DNA from: Streptomyces sp. DvalAA-43
GTDB lineage: Bacteria > Actinomycetota > Actinomycetes > Streptomycetales > Streptomycetaceae
NCBI RefSeq assembly: GCF_900091725.1
Contig: NZ_FMBW01000043.1
Coordinates: forward strand, 310,001-374,000
Direction: 5' to 3'
Length of the DNA: 64,000 nucleotides
Below the pieces are notes generated by a model that was given only the letters and a program-made list of their open reading frames with translations, did no database searches and was not told where the DNA came from. Both the position numbers and the translations under genes were made by a program. Of the stretch, positions 43,260 through 51,896 are shown piece after piece (position 1 is the first letter of the stretch; every line of letters starts with the position of its first letter).

Positions 43260-45728
43260 ATGAGTCTCGCGCAGTTGCACTACACCGCTGCCTCTGCTGC
43301 CTCTGCGGACGACGACGGGGGCGGCGCCCGTTTCACGGCGGTGAGCGGCGGACTGCCCACGCAGGTGCTGGCCGAGGCCGAAGAGCTCCTCCGCCTCGAA
43401 CCGCCCGCCGACGCCCCGCACCGGCCGACCTCCGACCAACTCCGCTCCCTCCCCGAGGCGTTCAGCTTCAGCGCACTGTCGGACGGCGGACACCTGCTGG
43501 CCCGCGCGGTGGCGTACGCCGGACCGTCCTCCGGCCCCGGCACCCTCGGGTTCCACGCGCACGCGGTGCACCTCCCGGCCGGTACGCGCCTGCCGGAGGA
43601 CGCGCTGCCGATCACCGCCTGGCGCTCGCCGAGCTGGTCCTCCACCCCACCGGCCGGAGGGGCGCCCGAGCGGATATCCGCGCTGCCCGCCTCCGCCGCC
43701 TTCGGACCGGAGGCGCTCAACGACTTCGCGGTCTCCCGGAGCCCCTGGCTGGCGGCGGTCTTCGCCGACCTGCGCCGGGTGTGCGAGGACCCGGCGGCGG
43801 GGCGCCTGGTCCTGGTGGAGCGGCACAGCGCCGATGTGGCCCGGTGGATCGCCCTCGCCTCGGCCGTGCTCCCGCAGGACGACGCGCACCGGCTGACGTT
43901 CACGACGTACACCCGCCGTCCGGCGCACTCCCCGCACCAGCTCGTCGGCGTGCTCCCGCAGGACGCACCGCGCGCGGACGGCCCCGGGGCGCAGGCGCTG
44001 CGGGTCCACGACTGCGCGGGGTCGCGGCCCGGGGAGCCGGTGGACGACGCCTGGGCCGAGACCTGCGCCCGGATCTGGCGCAACCGGTCCCCGAAGCTGT
44101 TCCGGGCGGCGGCCGAACTGCCCGGCGGGCCCTTCGCCGCCGGTCCGCTCGCCGTCACCGCCCTGTGCGCGGGCATTCCGCTCGGCCCCGGGGAGCGGGC
44201 GGCGGCGGCCGAGTGGGCCGCCGAGCGGCCGTACGCGCTGGACGAGGACCGGACGCATCTGCTCACCGATGCGCTGACCGACCCGGACATCGACCGTACG
44301 CCTCGCGAACTCGCCGCCGTGGCCCGGCTGTTGACCGCTCTCGACGGACGGGCCCCGGCGGCCGTGACGGCCTCCCTCGGCGCGCTGCTGGTGACGGAGA
44401 CGGTCTACGGGGGCGATGTCTCCGTGACGCCCCCGGGGCGCTCGGTCTTCGCCGGGCCGGACGGGGAGCGCGTCGCCGCCGCCCTCGTCGACGCCCTGGG
44501 CGAGGATCTGCGGGCCGAACTGGCGACCGGTGCGCCCGTGGCCCCGGACGCGGTACCCGGGCGGAGTGTGGGGCGCACCGTCCAGTTGCTGCGGATCGCG
44601 CGCCTGCTCGACGTGGACTGCGCGGAGCTGCTCCCCGAGGTCGTACGCCGGATGGCGCGGGGGCTGCTGGACGAGGGGGCGGGCGACTGCGCCCGGGTGC
44701 TGCTCGACCTCCTGGACGAGCAGTTCGACGTCCGTACCGCGCTGCTGGGCGAGCTGGACCGGATCACCCCGCACCGCCCCCGGGCGGCCCAACGCCTGCT
44801 GGCCGGTGTCGCCCTGCCGTTCACCGGGGCACAGGCGCTGCCGCATCTGCGGATGTGCGCCGCCGCGCCGGACGCCGGGGCGGGCGACGGCGACGACCGG
44901 GTGAAGGTGCTGAACGCGGTGGTGCGTGCCGGTGGAATGTCACCGTTCACCGAACCGCTGGTGCTGCGCACGGCCATGGGTCTCGTCTGGGGCGACGCCA
45001 CCCCCACGGCGGGTGAGGCCCGGCTGCTGCTGGCCGGGAGCACCTCCGACGCACACCGTACGGCCGGTACGTGGTCCGCCCTCCTCGCGGCGGCGGTCGG
45101 CGCCCCCGCCGACGACACGGACGCCCCGGAGCTCGCCCCCGACCTGTTGCGCGGCTTCCCGCAGGAGATCGACGCGCGGACGCGCGGCGCCCTGCACCTC
45201 CTGGAGTTCGCCCGGGACCTCCGGTCGGGGGCGGCGGAACCGGGCTGGACGGAACGGGCCCGGACGCTGTGCGCCGCAGCCGAACCGGTGGAGCCGGGCC
45301 CGCGCGAGCAGGCGTTCGGCGCCCTGGCCGAGCGACTGCTCACCCCGGACCGGCCGGAGGCGGAGCTGTACGCCTTCGTCCACAGCGACGACGCGGACCT
45401 CATCGCGGCCTACGGCAGCGCCGCCCGCCAGGACGCGGTGCTCGCCCGGCTGCGCTCCGACCCCGCGTATGTCGCCGACTGCTTCACCGTCTGGAGCGCG
45501 CACCCGCACGCGGGAACCGCCTGGAGCGGGACCCGGGAGGCGCTGCTCGCGGAGGTGCTGCGTCCGGTGGTGCGCGGCCTGTCCGCCGACGAGGTGGCGG
45601 CGGTGGAGGAGGCCGCCGAGCGGGCGGGCAGCAGCCGCACGGTGGAGGCGTTCCGGGCGTGGAACCGGCCGGCCGGCCTCCGCAGACGGCTCGGCAACCG
45701 GCTGGCGGCACGGGTACGGCGGTCGTAG
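43260..45728 (+). CDS. GTPase-associated protein 1 (GAP1)-like protein
   Basis: 822 residues. The start MSLAQLHYTAA-x-A followed by a bipartite N-terminal domain (FTAVSGGLP, then LSDGGHLLARAVAY and RLTFTTYTRRP) matches what I remember as the GAP1-N2/GAP1-M family, described from predicted GTPase-centred conflict systems of bacteria. Residues about 330-822 are an Ala-rich helical, repeat-like region. There is no membrane segment, catalytic motif or P-loop. The expected partner GTPase genes are not in the neighbourhood. The frame starts at ATG 43260 with weak purines upstream. Function is inferred from family only. Confidence 0.6.
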   Translation: MSLAQLHYTAASAASADDDGGGARFTAVSGGLPTQVLAEAEELLRLEPPADAPHRPTSDQLRSLPEAFSFSALSDGGHLLARAVAYAGPSSGPGTLGFHAHAVHLPAGTRLPEDALPITAWRSPSWSSTPPAGGAPERISALPASAAFGPEALNDFAVSRSPWLAAVFADLRRVCEDPAAGRLVLVERHSADVARWIALASAVLPQDDAHRLTFTTYTRRPAHSPHQLVGVLPQDAPRADGPGAQALRVHDCAGSRPGEPVDDAWAETCARIWRNRSPKLFRAAAELPGGPFAAGPLAVTALCAGIPLGPGERAAAAEWAAERPYALDEDRTHLLTDALTDPDIDRTPRELAAVARLLTALDGRAPAAVTASLGALLVTETVYGGDVSVTPPGRSVFAGPDGERVAAALVDALGEDLRAELATGAPVAPDAVPGRSVGRTVQLLRIARLLDVDCAELLPEVVRRMARGLLDEGAGDCARVLLDLLDEQFDVRTALLGELDRITPHRPRAAQRLLAGVALPFTGAQALPHLRMCAAAPDAGAGDGDDRVKVLNAVVRAGGMSPFTEPLVLRTAMGLVWGDATPTAGEARLLLAGSTSDAHRTAGTWSALLAAAVGAPADDTDAPELAPDLLRGFPQEIDARTRGALHLLEFARDLRSGAAEPGWTERARTLCAAAEPVEPGPREQAFGALAERLLTPDRPEAELYAFVHSDDADLIAAYGSAARQDAVLARLRSDPAYVADCFTVWSAHPHAGTAWSGTREALLAEVLRPVVRGLSADEVAAVEEAAERAGSSRTVEAFRAWNRPAGLRRRLGNRLAARVRRS

Positions 45729-45875
45729 CCGGGCCTTGCCGGCGGTCGTGGGCGCGGCCCCCTGTCGTCGCGGGCGATCCACGGAGTTCGTGACCCGTGC
45801 GGGGTGACCGGTACCGTGTGACCCATCGATCTCGTGCGCTCCCGGCGGGCTGCGTGACACCCCCAGGAGGAACAG

Positions 45876-46346
45876 ATGACGACGAACCGCGGACGCAAGG
45901 ACGTCATCCGGGACCGGATGGCCGCCACCGGCGAGTCGTACAACGTCGCCGCCCGCAATCTCAAGGCCATGAAGGACATGGGCGCCACGCGTGAGGCCGT
46001 CCTCACCCAGCGCTGGCGTCCCGCCGACACCCTCGACGTCCCGTGTCCCTGCGGCGGCACCTGCGAGCCCGGCGAGCGGTGCGAGCGCTGCCACGCACTC
46101 CACCGGCACGTGGCGCGCTACCCCGGCAGTGCCACGGACGTGGAGACCTGGGCCGACCGCTACGACTGCATGGGCTGCGCCTCCTCGTACAACCTGACCG
46201 TGGTGCTGCGCGGACGGCCGTGGGGGGTCGCCGAGACCGTGGTCATCGGCGGCTCCGCGGAACCGGTCGTACGGGCCCGGGTCTTCCCGGGCGTCGCCCA
46301 TCCGCTGCTGAAGCCGGAGAGTGCCGAGGACGGGACCGAGGACTGA
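45876..46346 (+). CDS. Small cysteine-rich protein of unknown function
   Basis: 156 residues. The N-terminal motif RDRMAATGESYNVAARNL is a short helix pair that recurs at the start of many actinobacterial small or plasmid-linked proteins. The middle part has CPCGGTC, CERC and CMGC clusters that should hold zinc. The C-terminus is beta-rich (TVVLRGRPWGVAETVVIGG). AGGAGG lies 6 nt before the ATG, so expression is well supported. No functional assignment. Confidence 0.7.
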   Translation: MTTNRGRKDVIRDRMAATGESYNVAARNLKAMKDMGATREAVLTQRWRPADTLDVPCPCGGTCEPGERCERCHALHRHVARYPGSATDVETWADRYDCMGCASSYNLTVVLRGRPWGVAETVVIGGSAEPVVRARVFPGVAHPLLKPESAEDGTED

Positions 46347-46382
46347 CGGCCGGGACCTGCCAGCGCCCCGGCCGCCCCGGAA

Positions 46383-47504
46383 TCACCGGACGGCCTGGAC
46401 GACGGCCGCTCCCACCGCGACGACGAGGACCAGTGCGGCCACGACGAGGGACCGCGGGTTGCCGAAGTTGACCGTCCAGCCGATGCCGACCCGCTTCGGC
46501 ACCAGGATCGCGGGGTCGTCGGCGTTGACGTAGACCGTACCGGCGCCGCGCCAGAAGCGGTCGTCGTCGCGCGGGACCAGTCCGGTGCCCTCCTCGCCCG
46601 TGTCCTCCCGCAGCCTGCTCCCGGAGGGTCCGACGCGCAGGACGAGCCAGCCGGTCAGGGCGAGGACCCCGACGAGCGGCACGAAGGTGACGGCCAGGGT
46701 CAGGGCCGTGGAGCGGGTGTCGCTCCACATCAGCGCGGACAGCCCGAACAGCATCAGGTTCATCAGGGTGGCGACGCCCATCATGGAGCGGGCCATGACG
46801 GTGAGGTAGCGGCGGTACCGCGCGGCACCGGCCACGGGGCGGGCCACATCGAGATCGGCGCGGGCCCGGAGCAGCCCCGCCACGGTGACGACCATGGTCA
46901 GGGTGAGCAGGAGCTGACCGAGGACGAAACCGAAGGCGGTCCACACATTGGTCGGGTACATCCGGTAGACCGTGCCGTCGAGCGAGCGCTGGGGCAGCGC
47001 GATGCGGTCGGGCAGGCCGGGGTAGACGATGACGCCCACGACGACGCTGACGGCGATCACGACGAGCGCGGGGACGGCCCAGCCCCAGGGGAAGCGGACC
47101 GGATCGGTGCGCAGGGACGTGTCCATGACGGTGCCCTGCCGGGCCTGTGCGTACCAGCCGCCCTCCGCCTTCGCACGGGCGATGCCGCGGTGGGCCCGTA
47201 CCCACAGCGCGGCGGCGAGGACGCAGAGCAGCAGGGAACCGACGACTCCGACGGCGAGGGTGCCCAGGGCGGCGCCGAGCGCCGAGGAGACCACGGTGAC
47301 GACGGCCGCGGCGGCCAGCACCGCGCCCCGGTAGCGCCCGCGCTGTTCCTCGACGGCGTCGGCGCGCGCCTTGTCCGGGGGGACCCGGACGCCGAAGGGC
47401 ACGGCGGGGGGATTGAGGAGCGGGCTGGGGGCGGCGTAGAGAACGGCGCCCAGCACCGCGAGTATGCCGAAGTTGAGGGCTGCGTCGACCAGCAAGGTGT
47501 TCAC
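46383..47504 (-). CDS. Membrane protein with DUF1648 and DUF5808-like regions
   Basis: 373 residues with about eight membrane helices. The GLPDRIALPQ-like loop after the fourth helix is the DUF1648 hallmark, and the C-terminal DRFWRGAGTVYVN, PKRVGIGWTVNFGNPRS segment matches DUF5808. Genes of this type usually sit directly behind a YtrA-type GntR gene, as here, but a 141-bp gap with 27-bp repeats separates them. The role is unknown; membrane stress or transport has been suggested for relatives (inference). Confidence 0.75.
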   Translation of the reverse strand: MNTLLVDAALNFGILAVLGAVLYAAPSPLLNPPAVPFGVRVPPDKARADAVEEQRGRYRGAVLAAAAVVTVVSSALGAALGTLAVGVVGSLLLCVLAAALWVRAHRGIARAKAEGGWYAQARQGTVMDTSLRTDPVRFPWGWAVPALVVIAVSVVVGVIVYPGLPDRIALPQRSLDGTVYRMYPTNVWTAFGFVLGQLLLTLTMVVTVAGLLRARADLDVARPVAGAARYRRYLTVMARSMMGVATLMNLMLFGLSALMWSDTRSTALTLAVTFVPLVGVLALTGWLVLRVGPSGSRLREDTGEEGTGLVPRDDDRFWRGAGTVYVNADDPAILVPKRVGIGWTVNFGNPRSLVVAALVLVVAVGAAVVQAVR

Positions 47505-47524
47505 CTGTCCGTTCTTGTCGTTGA

Positions 47525-47593
47525 TCCCGGCGGGACGGCTCTTGTCGTCGGTCCCGGCGGGACGGCTCTTGTCGTCGGTCCCGGCGGGACGGC
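47525..47593. repeat. 27-bp tandem repeats with a palindromic core
   Basis: Two full units (47525-47551 and 47552-47578) and a 15-bp third unit (47579-47593), each starting with TCCCGGCGGGA, a near-perfect palindrome. They lie between the GntR and membrane-protein genes. Confidence 0.9.
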
Positions 47594-47645
47594 GCCTCCC
47601 GGGACAAGGCCTCCCGCGCCGGGGTCTCCCGCCCGGCCGTACGGG

Positions 47646-48047
47646 TCAGGGATGTTCGTCCTCCCTGCCGGGGAAGGTGTCCAGAACTGCCGCGACATGG
47701 CCCTTCACCTCCTCCTCCGGGATCCCGCGCACATCCAGTTCGGCGAGGAGGGTGCGCATGCGCGCCTCCCAGTCGACTCCGGCGCGCAGTTCGTCCGACG
47801 GCTGCTTGACGTCCGGCCGGACCGCCGCACCGCTCTTGCGGTTGACGCGGATGATCCCTTCGCGCCGCAGCAGGTCGTACGCCTTGTTGACGGTGTGGAA
47901 GTTGATCGCCAGGTCGACGGCCATCTGCCGGGTGGAAGGGAGTCCGGCACCGGGCGCCAGCGCCCCTTCCGCGATGGCCTCCACCACCCGGTCCCGGATC
48001 TGCTGATAAATCGGCACCTCGCTGTCGAGGTCGAGCGTGAGATACAC
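47646..48047 (-). CDS. GntR family regulator, YtrA type
   Basis: 133 residues: a GntR winged HTH (about 10-75, VPIYQQIRDRVVEAIAEGAL, LPSTRQMAVDLAINFHTVNKAYDLLRREG) and a short helical C-terminal tail, the YtrA layout without a full effector domain. It starts at GTG 48045-48047 with almost no ribosome site, so a leaderless mRNA is possible. The AT-rich dyad just upstream is a probable own operator. It is followed by the DUF1648 membrane gene. Confidence 0.88.
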   Translation of the reverse strand: MYLTLDLDSEVPIYQQIRDRVVEAIAEGALAPGAGLPSTRQMAVDLAINFHTVNKAYDLLRREGIIRVNRKSGAAVRPDVKQPSDELRAGVDWEARMRTLLAELDVRGIPEEEVKGHVAAVLDTFPGREDEHP

Positions 48048-48055
48048 ACCAGAAC

Positions 48056-48079
48056 TCTATCTGCTATACATCTAATAGA
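48056..48079. promoter_or_regulatory. AT-rich dyad upstream of the GntR gene
   Basis: TCTAT (48056-48060) and ATAGA (48075-48079) flank a 14-bp spacer inside a roughly 35-bp AT-rich island that stands out in this sequence. It is probably promoter plus operator for the GntR gene and perhaps the divergent gene at 48167. Confidence 0.45.
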
Positions 48080-48166
48080 ACAGACAAACGCTCATGGCAA
48101 TGCGGCAGCACGCCGACGGCGCGTGACCGCCCAGGGGCCCGACCGGCCCCGACGGAGGGGAATCCC

Positions 48167-48538
48167 ATGGCACTGATGAACATCTCCGACACCGGCCTCA
48201 CCATCGAGTTCACCGGGTGGGAGCGCACCTGGCTCCGGCGCGGCTCCCTGACCGTTCCGCTCACCGCGGTCCGCCGGGTCACCGTCGTCGACGACCCCCT
48301 GCGCGCCGCCCACGGCACCCGCAAGGGTCTGCACGCCTCCGGGGTCGCCAAGATCGGCACCTGGGGCCTGGTGGCCGGCCCGCGGCAGCTGGTGGCCGCC
48401 TACCGGGGCAGGCCGGGGCTGCGCGTGGAGGTGGAGCGCGCCGCCGCTGGCGGCGACTTCGACGAGCTGGTCCTCTCGCTCGACGAGGCGGGGCGGCTGG
48501 CGGGGCTCATCGAGCAGCGGGTGGACAGCGGCCGATGA
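48167..48538 (+). CDS. Small PH-like domain protein of unknown function
   Basis: 123 residues. The alternating strand pattern (MNISDTGLTIEFTGWERTW, SLTVPLTAVRRVTVVDDP, LVAAYRGRPGLRVEV) and a final helix suggest one bacterial PH-like domain related to DUF4429-type proteins. GGAGG is 8-12 nt before the ATG at 48167. No partner is evident. Confidence 0.65.
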   Translation: MALMNISDTGLTIEFTGWERTWLRRGSLTVPLTAVRRVTVVDDPLRAAHGTRKGLHASGVAKIGTWGLVAGPRQLVAAYRGRPGLRVEVERAAAGGDFDELVLSLDEAGRLAGLIEQRVDSGR

Positions 48539-48570
48539 GCGGGCGGCCCCGGGACCGCGTGGATACGGAA

Positions 48571-48608
48571 CGGCGGGTGCCCCGGAGCACGCTCCGGGGC
48601 ACCCGCCG
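48571..48608. terminator. Perfect 17-bp-stem bidirectional terminator
   Basis: Arms 48571-48587 and 48592-48608 are fully complementary with a CACG loop. It sits between the convergent stops of the PH-like gene and msrB. Confidence 0.9.
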
Positions 48609-48622
48609 AAATCCTGCCGGTC

Positions 48623-49030
48623 TCAGTCCTCGTCCGGGACCAGGCGCAGCGAGATCGAATTGATGCAGTACCGCTGGTCCGTCGGGGTGGGGTAGCCCTC
48701 GCCCTCGAAGACATGGCCGAGGTGCGAACCACAGCGGGCGCAGCGCACCTCGGTGCGGACCATGCCGTGGCTGCGGTCCTGGATCAGCTCGACCGCGTCC
48801 GTGTCCTTCGGGTCGAAGAAGGACGGCCAGCCGCAGTGCGACTCGAATTTGGTGTCCGAGCGGAACAGATCGGCGCCGCAGGCGCGGCAGGAGTAGACGC
48901 CCGTGGTCTTGGTGTCGGTGTATTCACCGACGAAGGCGGGTTCGGTGCCGGCCTGGCGCAGGACCGCGTACTCGGCCGGCGTCAGCTCGGCCCGCCACTG
49001 CTCGTCCGGCTTCTCGATGTCGTACGACAC
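48623..49030 (-). CDS. msrB: Peptide-methionine (R)-S-oxide reductase
   Basis: 135 residues. Catalytic C122 in RYCINS; zinc ligands C48, C51, C97 and C100; GWPSFF and HLGHVFEG are family motifs. It reduces the R epimer of methionine sulfoxide in oxidised proteins. It begins 9 bp after murC ends, on the same strand, and is cotranscribed with it. Confidence 0.96.
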   Translation of the reverse strand: MSYDIEKPDEQWRAELTPAEYAVLRQAGTEPAFVGEYTDTKTTGVYSCRACGADLFRSDTKFESHCGWPSFFDPKDTDAVELIQDRSHGMVRTEVRCARCGSHLGHVFEGEGYPTPTDQRYCINSISLRLVPDED

Positions 49031-49039
49031 GTCGCTCCC

Positions 49040-50434
49040 TCAGCTCGACAGGTGGTCCAGGATCTGCGGGCCGAGGTCCGTGACGTCGCCCGCTCCCATG
49101 GTGAGAACGAGGTCGCCGGGCTTCGCCATTCCCGCGACGGCCTCGGGGACCGCGGCCTTGTCGTGGACGGCGGTGACGTCCGCGCCGGCGGCCCGCGCGG
49201 CGTCGATGATCAGCTCGCTGGTGACGCCGGGGATCGGGTCCTCGCGGGCGGGGTAGATGTCCAGCACCACGGAGGCGTCGGCCAGCGCGAGGGCCTGGCC
49301 CATCTCGGTGCCGAGCTCCTGGGTGCGGGAGAAGAGGTGCGGCTGGAACACGACCAGGAGGCGCGCCTCGGACGCGGCGCCGCGCATCGCTTCGAGGTCC
49401 GCGGTCATCTCGGTGGGGTGGTGTGCGTACGAGTCGATGACCTGCACGCCCGCCACCTCGCCCTTGAGCTGGAGGCGGCGCTTGACCCCGGTGTACTTGC
49501 CGAGCGCCGAGGCCAGGTTGTGCGCCGGGACGCCGAGGGCGACGCCGGCGGCGAGGGCCGCGACGGCGTTGAGGGCGTAGTGGCGGCCGGGCACGGAGAC
49601 CGTGAACGTGAGGTACTTCCCGTTCAGGACGACCGTGACCTCGCTGGTCAGTCCGCGCGGGGTGATCTTGTGGACGCGTACGTCGGCGGTCGCCGACTCG
49701 CCGTAGGTGACGACGTTCAGCGAGGGGAGGGCCCGGACCCGCTCTGTCAGCTCGACGGCACCGGCCTGGTCGGCGGAGATCACCAGCGTGCCGCCGGGGA
49801 CGATCTTGCCTGCGAAGGCCTCGAACGACTCGTAGATCTCGTCCATCGAGGCGTAGTTCGCGTGGTGGTCCAGCTCGACGTTGAGGACGATCGCGACCTC
49901 GGGGTCGTACTTCTGGAAGCTGCGGTCGCTCTCGTCCGCCTCGGCGACGAAGATCGCGCCCTCGCCGTGCGCGGCGTTGGTGCCGGGCCCGGCGAGGTCG
50001 CCGCCGATGGCGTACGAGGGGTCGAGGTTCAGCTCGGTCAGGGCGACGGCCAGCATCGACGTGGTGGTCGTCTTGCCGTGCGTCCCGGCCACCGCGAGGG
50101 CGCGCAGCCCGCCCATGAGCGAGGCGAGCGCGTCGGAGCGGTGCACGACGGGGACCGACAGCTCGGCGGCGCGCAGCAGCTCCGGATTGTCGGCGCGGAT
50201 GGCGCTGGAGACGACCACGCACGAGGCGTCGTCCGCCAGATGTCCGGCGGCGTGCCCGATGTGGACGGTCGCCCCCAGCGCCCGCAGTGCCTCGGCGGTA
50301 CCCGACTCCTTGGCGTCGCTGCCCGCGACCTTGGCGCCGCGCTGGGCGAGGATCTTCGCGATGCCCGACATTCCGGCGCCGCCGATGCCGATGAAGTGCG
50401 GCCGTTCCATGGCGGCAGGAATACCGGGTGCCAT
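49040..50434 (-). CDS. murC: UDP-N-acetylmuramate--L-alanine ligase
   Basis: 464 residues. N-terminal UDP-binding motif GIGGAGMSGIAK (about 16-27), ATP loop GTHGKTTT at 117-124, the central DESDRSF and NVELDHHANY motifs and the HHPTE motif of Mur ligases. It adds L-Ala to UDP-MurNAc in peptidoglycan synthesis. It lies away from the division/mur cluster, as is usual in streptomycetes. GGGAG precedes the ATG at 50432-50434. Confidence 0.96.
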   Translation of the reverse strand: MAPGIPAAMERPHFIGIGGAGMSGIAKILAQRGAKVAGSDAKESGTAEALRALGATVHIGHAAGHLADDASCVVVSSAIRADNPELLRAAELSVPVVHRSDALASLMGGLRALAVAGTHGKTTTTSMLAVALTELNLDPSYAIGGDLAGPGTNAAHGEGAIFVAEADESDRSFQKYDPEVAIVLNVELDHHANYASMDEIYESFEAFAGKIVPGGTLVISADQAGAVELTERVRALPSLNVVTYGESATADVRVHKITPRGLTSEVTVVLNGKYLTFTVSVPGRHYALNAVAALAAGVALGVPAHNLASALGKYTGVKRRLQLKGEVAGVQVIDSYAHHPTEMTADLEAMRGAASEARLLVVFQPHLFSRTQELGTEMGQALALADASVVLDIYPAREDPIPGVTSELIIDAARAAGADVTAVHDKAAVPEAVAGMAKPGDLVLTMGAGDVTDLGPQILDHLSS

Positions 50435-50492
50435 GCGTCTGTCTCCCAGGGGTCGATCCGCGTACCCGGGGCGGTACGCGTGGGCGCCCAGC

Positions 50493-50966
50493 CTATTCGC
50501 TGTGCGCGAAGAGCTTGAGCACCGGGACGCCGACCTTGTGGCGGGCCCTGGACGCCCAGTCCCGGTGGAAGAACTCCTCCACGTAGTGCGGCGCGGTCAG
50601 CACGATGACCTCGTCCGCCTCCGCGTCGTCGACCACGGCCTTCAGCTTGTCCAGGGGGTGGTCCTCGATCACCTGTCCGACCGCTTCGGAACCCGCCTGC
50701 CGCAGCGCCTCCAGCGAGACTTCGAGCGCGAGTTCGGCGGGCTGTCTGGCGTTCTTGCCCTCCGGCTCCTCGCCCTCCCGGGCGGCTTCCTTGAGTTCGC
50801 CCATCGCCAGGTCGTCGATCGCCCGCAGCAGCACATCGGCCTGGTCACCGCGCGGCTGCATGAGCACGACGAAGGAGATCCGCTCCTCCCCGTGCAGGGT
50901 GGTGACGAACTCGACGTCCTCCGAGGTGAGGGGCTTCTCGATCATCAAAACGCTGGTGAACACCAC
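50493..50966 (-). CDS. Conserved actinobacterial protein, universal-stress-like fold
   Basis: 157 residues. The C-terminal half (DEVIVLTAPHYVEEFFHRDWASRARHKVGVPVLKLF) looks like the alpha/beta end of a universal-stress protein; the N-terminal half has an acidic helix (GELKEAAREGEEPEGKN). Homologues are often labelled indole-3-glycerol phosphate synthase, but this chain is far too short for that TIM barrel and lacks its motifs. Function unknown. The gene precedes murC by 58 bp on the same strand. GTG start at 50964-50966 with AAGGG upstream. Confidence 0.65.
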   Translation of the reverse strand: MVFTSVLMIEKPLTSEDVEFVTTLHGEERISFVVLMQPRGDQADVLLRAIDDLAMGELKEAAREGEEPEGKNARQPAELALEVSLEALRQAGSEAVGQVIEDHPLDKLKAVVDDAEADEVIVLTAPHYVEEFFHRDWASRARHKVGVPVLKLFAHSE

Positions 50967-50982
50967 GGGCGCCCTTCTGCTT

Positions 50983-51004
50983 CAGTGACCGTCGCCAGTC
51001 ACTG
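50983..51004. promoter_or_regulatory. Dyad CAGTGAC-N8-GTCACTG upstream of the USP-like gene
   Basis: Perfect 7-bp arms (50983-50989 and 50998-51004), extended by TTC/GAA on the outside. It lies 17-38 nt upstream of the GTG start of the USP-like gene and after the reductase gene, so it may be an operator or a terminator. Confidence 0.5.
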
Positions 51005-51094
51005 CTGAAACCATCCTTCCCCGTGCTCGCACGGGGTCTGCGAGAGTAATTGTGCCCACCGGAAGCTAACCGGAACGACAAATTCCGCTGATTG

Positions 51095-51859
51095 TCAGCT
51101 CCGACGGTACCGAGTGAACAGGAACCCGGCCTCTTCCAGCATCGACGCCAGGGCGAATCGTTCCGGCACGGCCATCGCGGGGCCGCCCGCGATCCGCTGC
51201 GCGTCCCCGGCGGTCAGCATCGGCGAGAGGGTCAGACAGAGCTCGTCCAGCACCCCGGCGGCCACGAACTGCCCCAGCAGCCTCGGGCCGCCCTCGGTCA
51301 GCAGCCGCTTGAGCCCGCGGTCGGCCAGCTCCCGTACGGCCCTGACGGGGTCCACCCGGGAGCCCTCCCCCGCGATCACCACCTCGGCGCCCACCGCGCG
51401 CGCCTCCTCGATCCGGCCCGGCGGGGCCCCGGCGCCGGTCAGCACCAGGGTCGGTACGAGCGGCCCGGTGAAGAGCGGCAGCGAGAAGTCGAGGTCCAGA
51501 CTGCCGCTCACCACGGCGATCGCGGGTGCGGGCCCCTGCCCGGCCGCGGCCCGCCGGGCCGCGAAGGCCTCACGGGCCCTGGCGGGGCGGTAGCCCTCCA
51601 GCCGTACCGTCTCCGCCCCGGCCAGCACCACATCGGCCAGACCGCGCAGGGTGCCGAAGATCCGCATGTCGCTCGCGCAGGAGATCGGCTGCGAGCGGCC
51701 GTCGTGCTGAGCGGCCCCGTCGAGCGTCGAAACCATGTTGGCGCGCAGCCAGGGGCCGTCCTGCTCGGGGTAGGCATAGGCGTCGGCCAGGGCGTCCAGA
51801 GTCCACTCCCCCTCTCGGTCGGCCGGTGTCAGGTCGGTCACAGGGAAGAGGCGTCGCAT
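51095..51859 (-). CDS. RibD C-terminal/DHFR-fold pyrimidine reductase family protein
   Basis: 254 residues. The RibD_C pattern is clear: W-x-RANMVSTLDGAAQHDGRS, ISCASDMRIFGTLRGLADVVLAGAETVRLEGY, and LKRLLTEGGPRLLGQFVAAGVLDELCLTLSP. There is no deaminase domain. It may be an NADPH-dependent reductase of riboflavin-like substrates, but many such stand-alone proteins have other, unknown substrates. I chose the ATG at 51857-51859 (MRRLFPVTDLTP); the frame is open upstream but overlaps the divergent zapE. The two starts are only 37 bp apart. Confidence 0.85.
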   Translation of the reverse strand: MRRLFPVTDLTPADREGEWTLDALADAYAYPEQDGPWLRANMVSTLDGAAQHDGRSQPISCASDMRIFGTLRGLADVVLAGAETVRLEGYRPARAREAFAARRAAAGQGPAPAIAVVSGSLDLDFSLPLFTGPLVPTLVLTGAGAPPGRIEEARAVGAEVVIAGEGSRVDPVRAVRELADRGLKRLLTEGGPRLLGQFVAAGVLDELCLTLSPMLTAGDAQRIAGGPAMAVPERFALASMLEEAGFLFTRYRRS

Positions 51860-51896
51860 GTCACGCAGTCTGGCACGGCGCTTAAGGTGGAGAGTT

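Noticed and set aside
50493..50966. Indole-3-glycerol phosphate synthase
   Set aside because: Homologues carry this label, but 157 residues cannot form the barrel and no TrpC motif is present.
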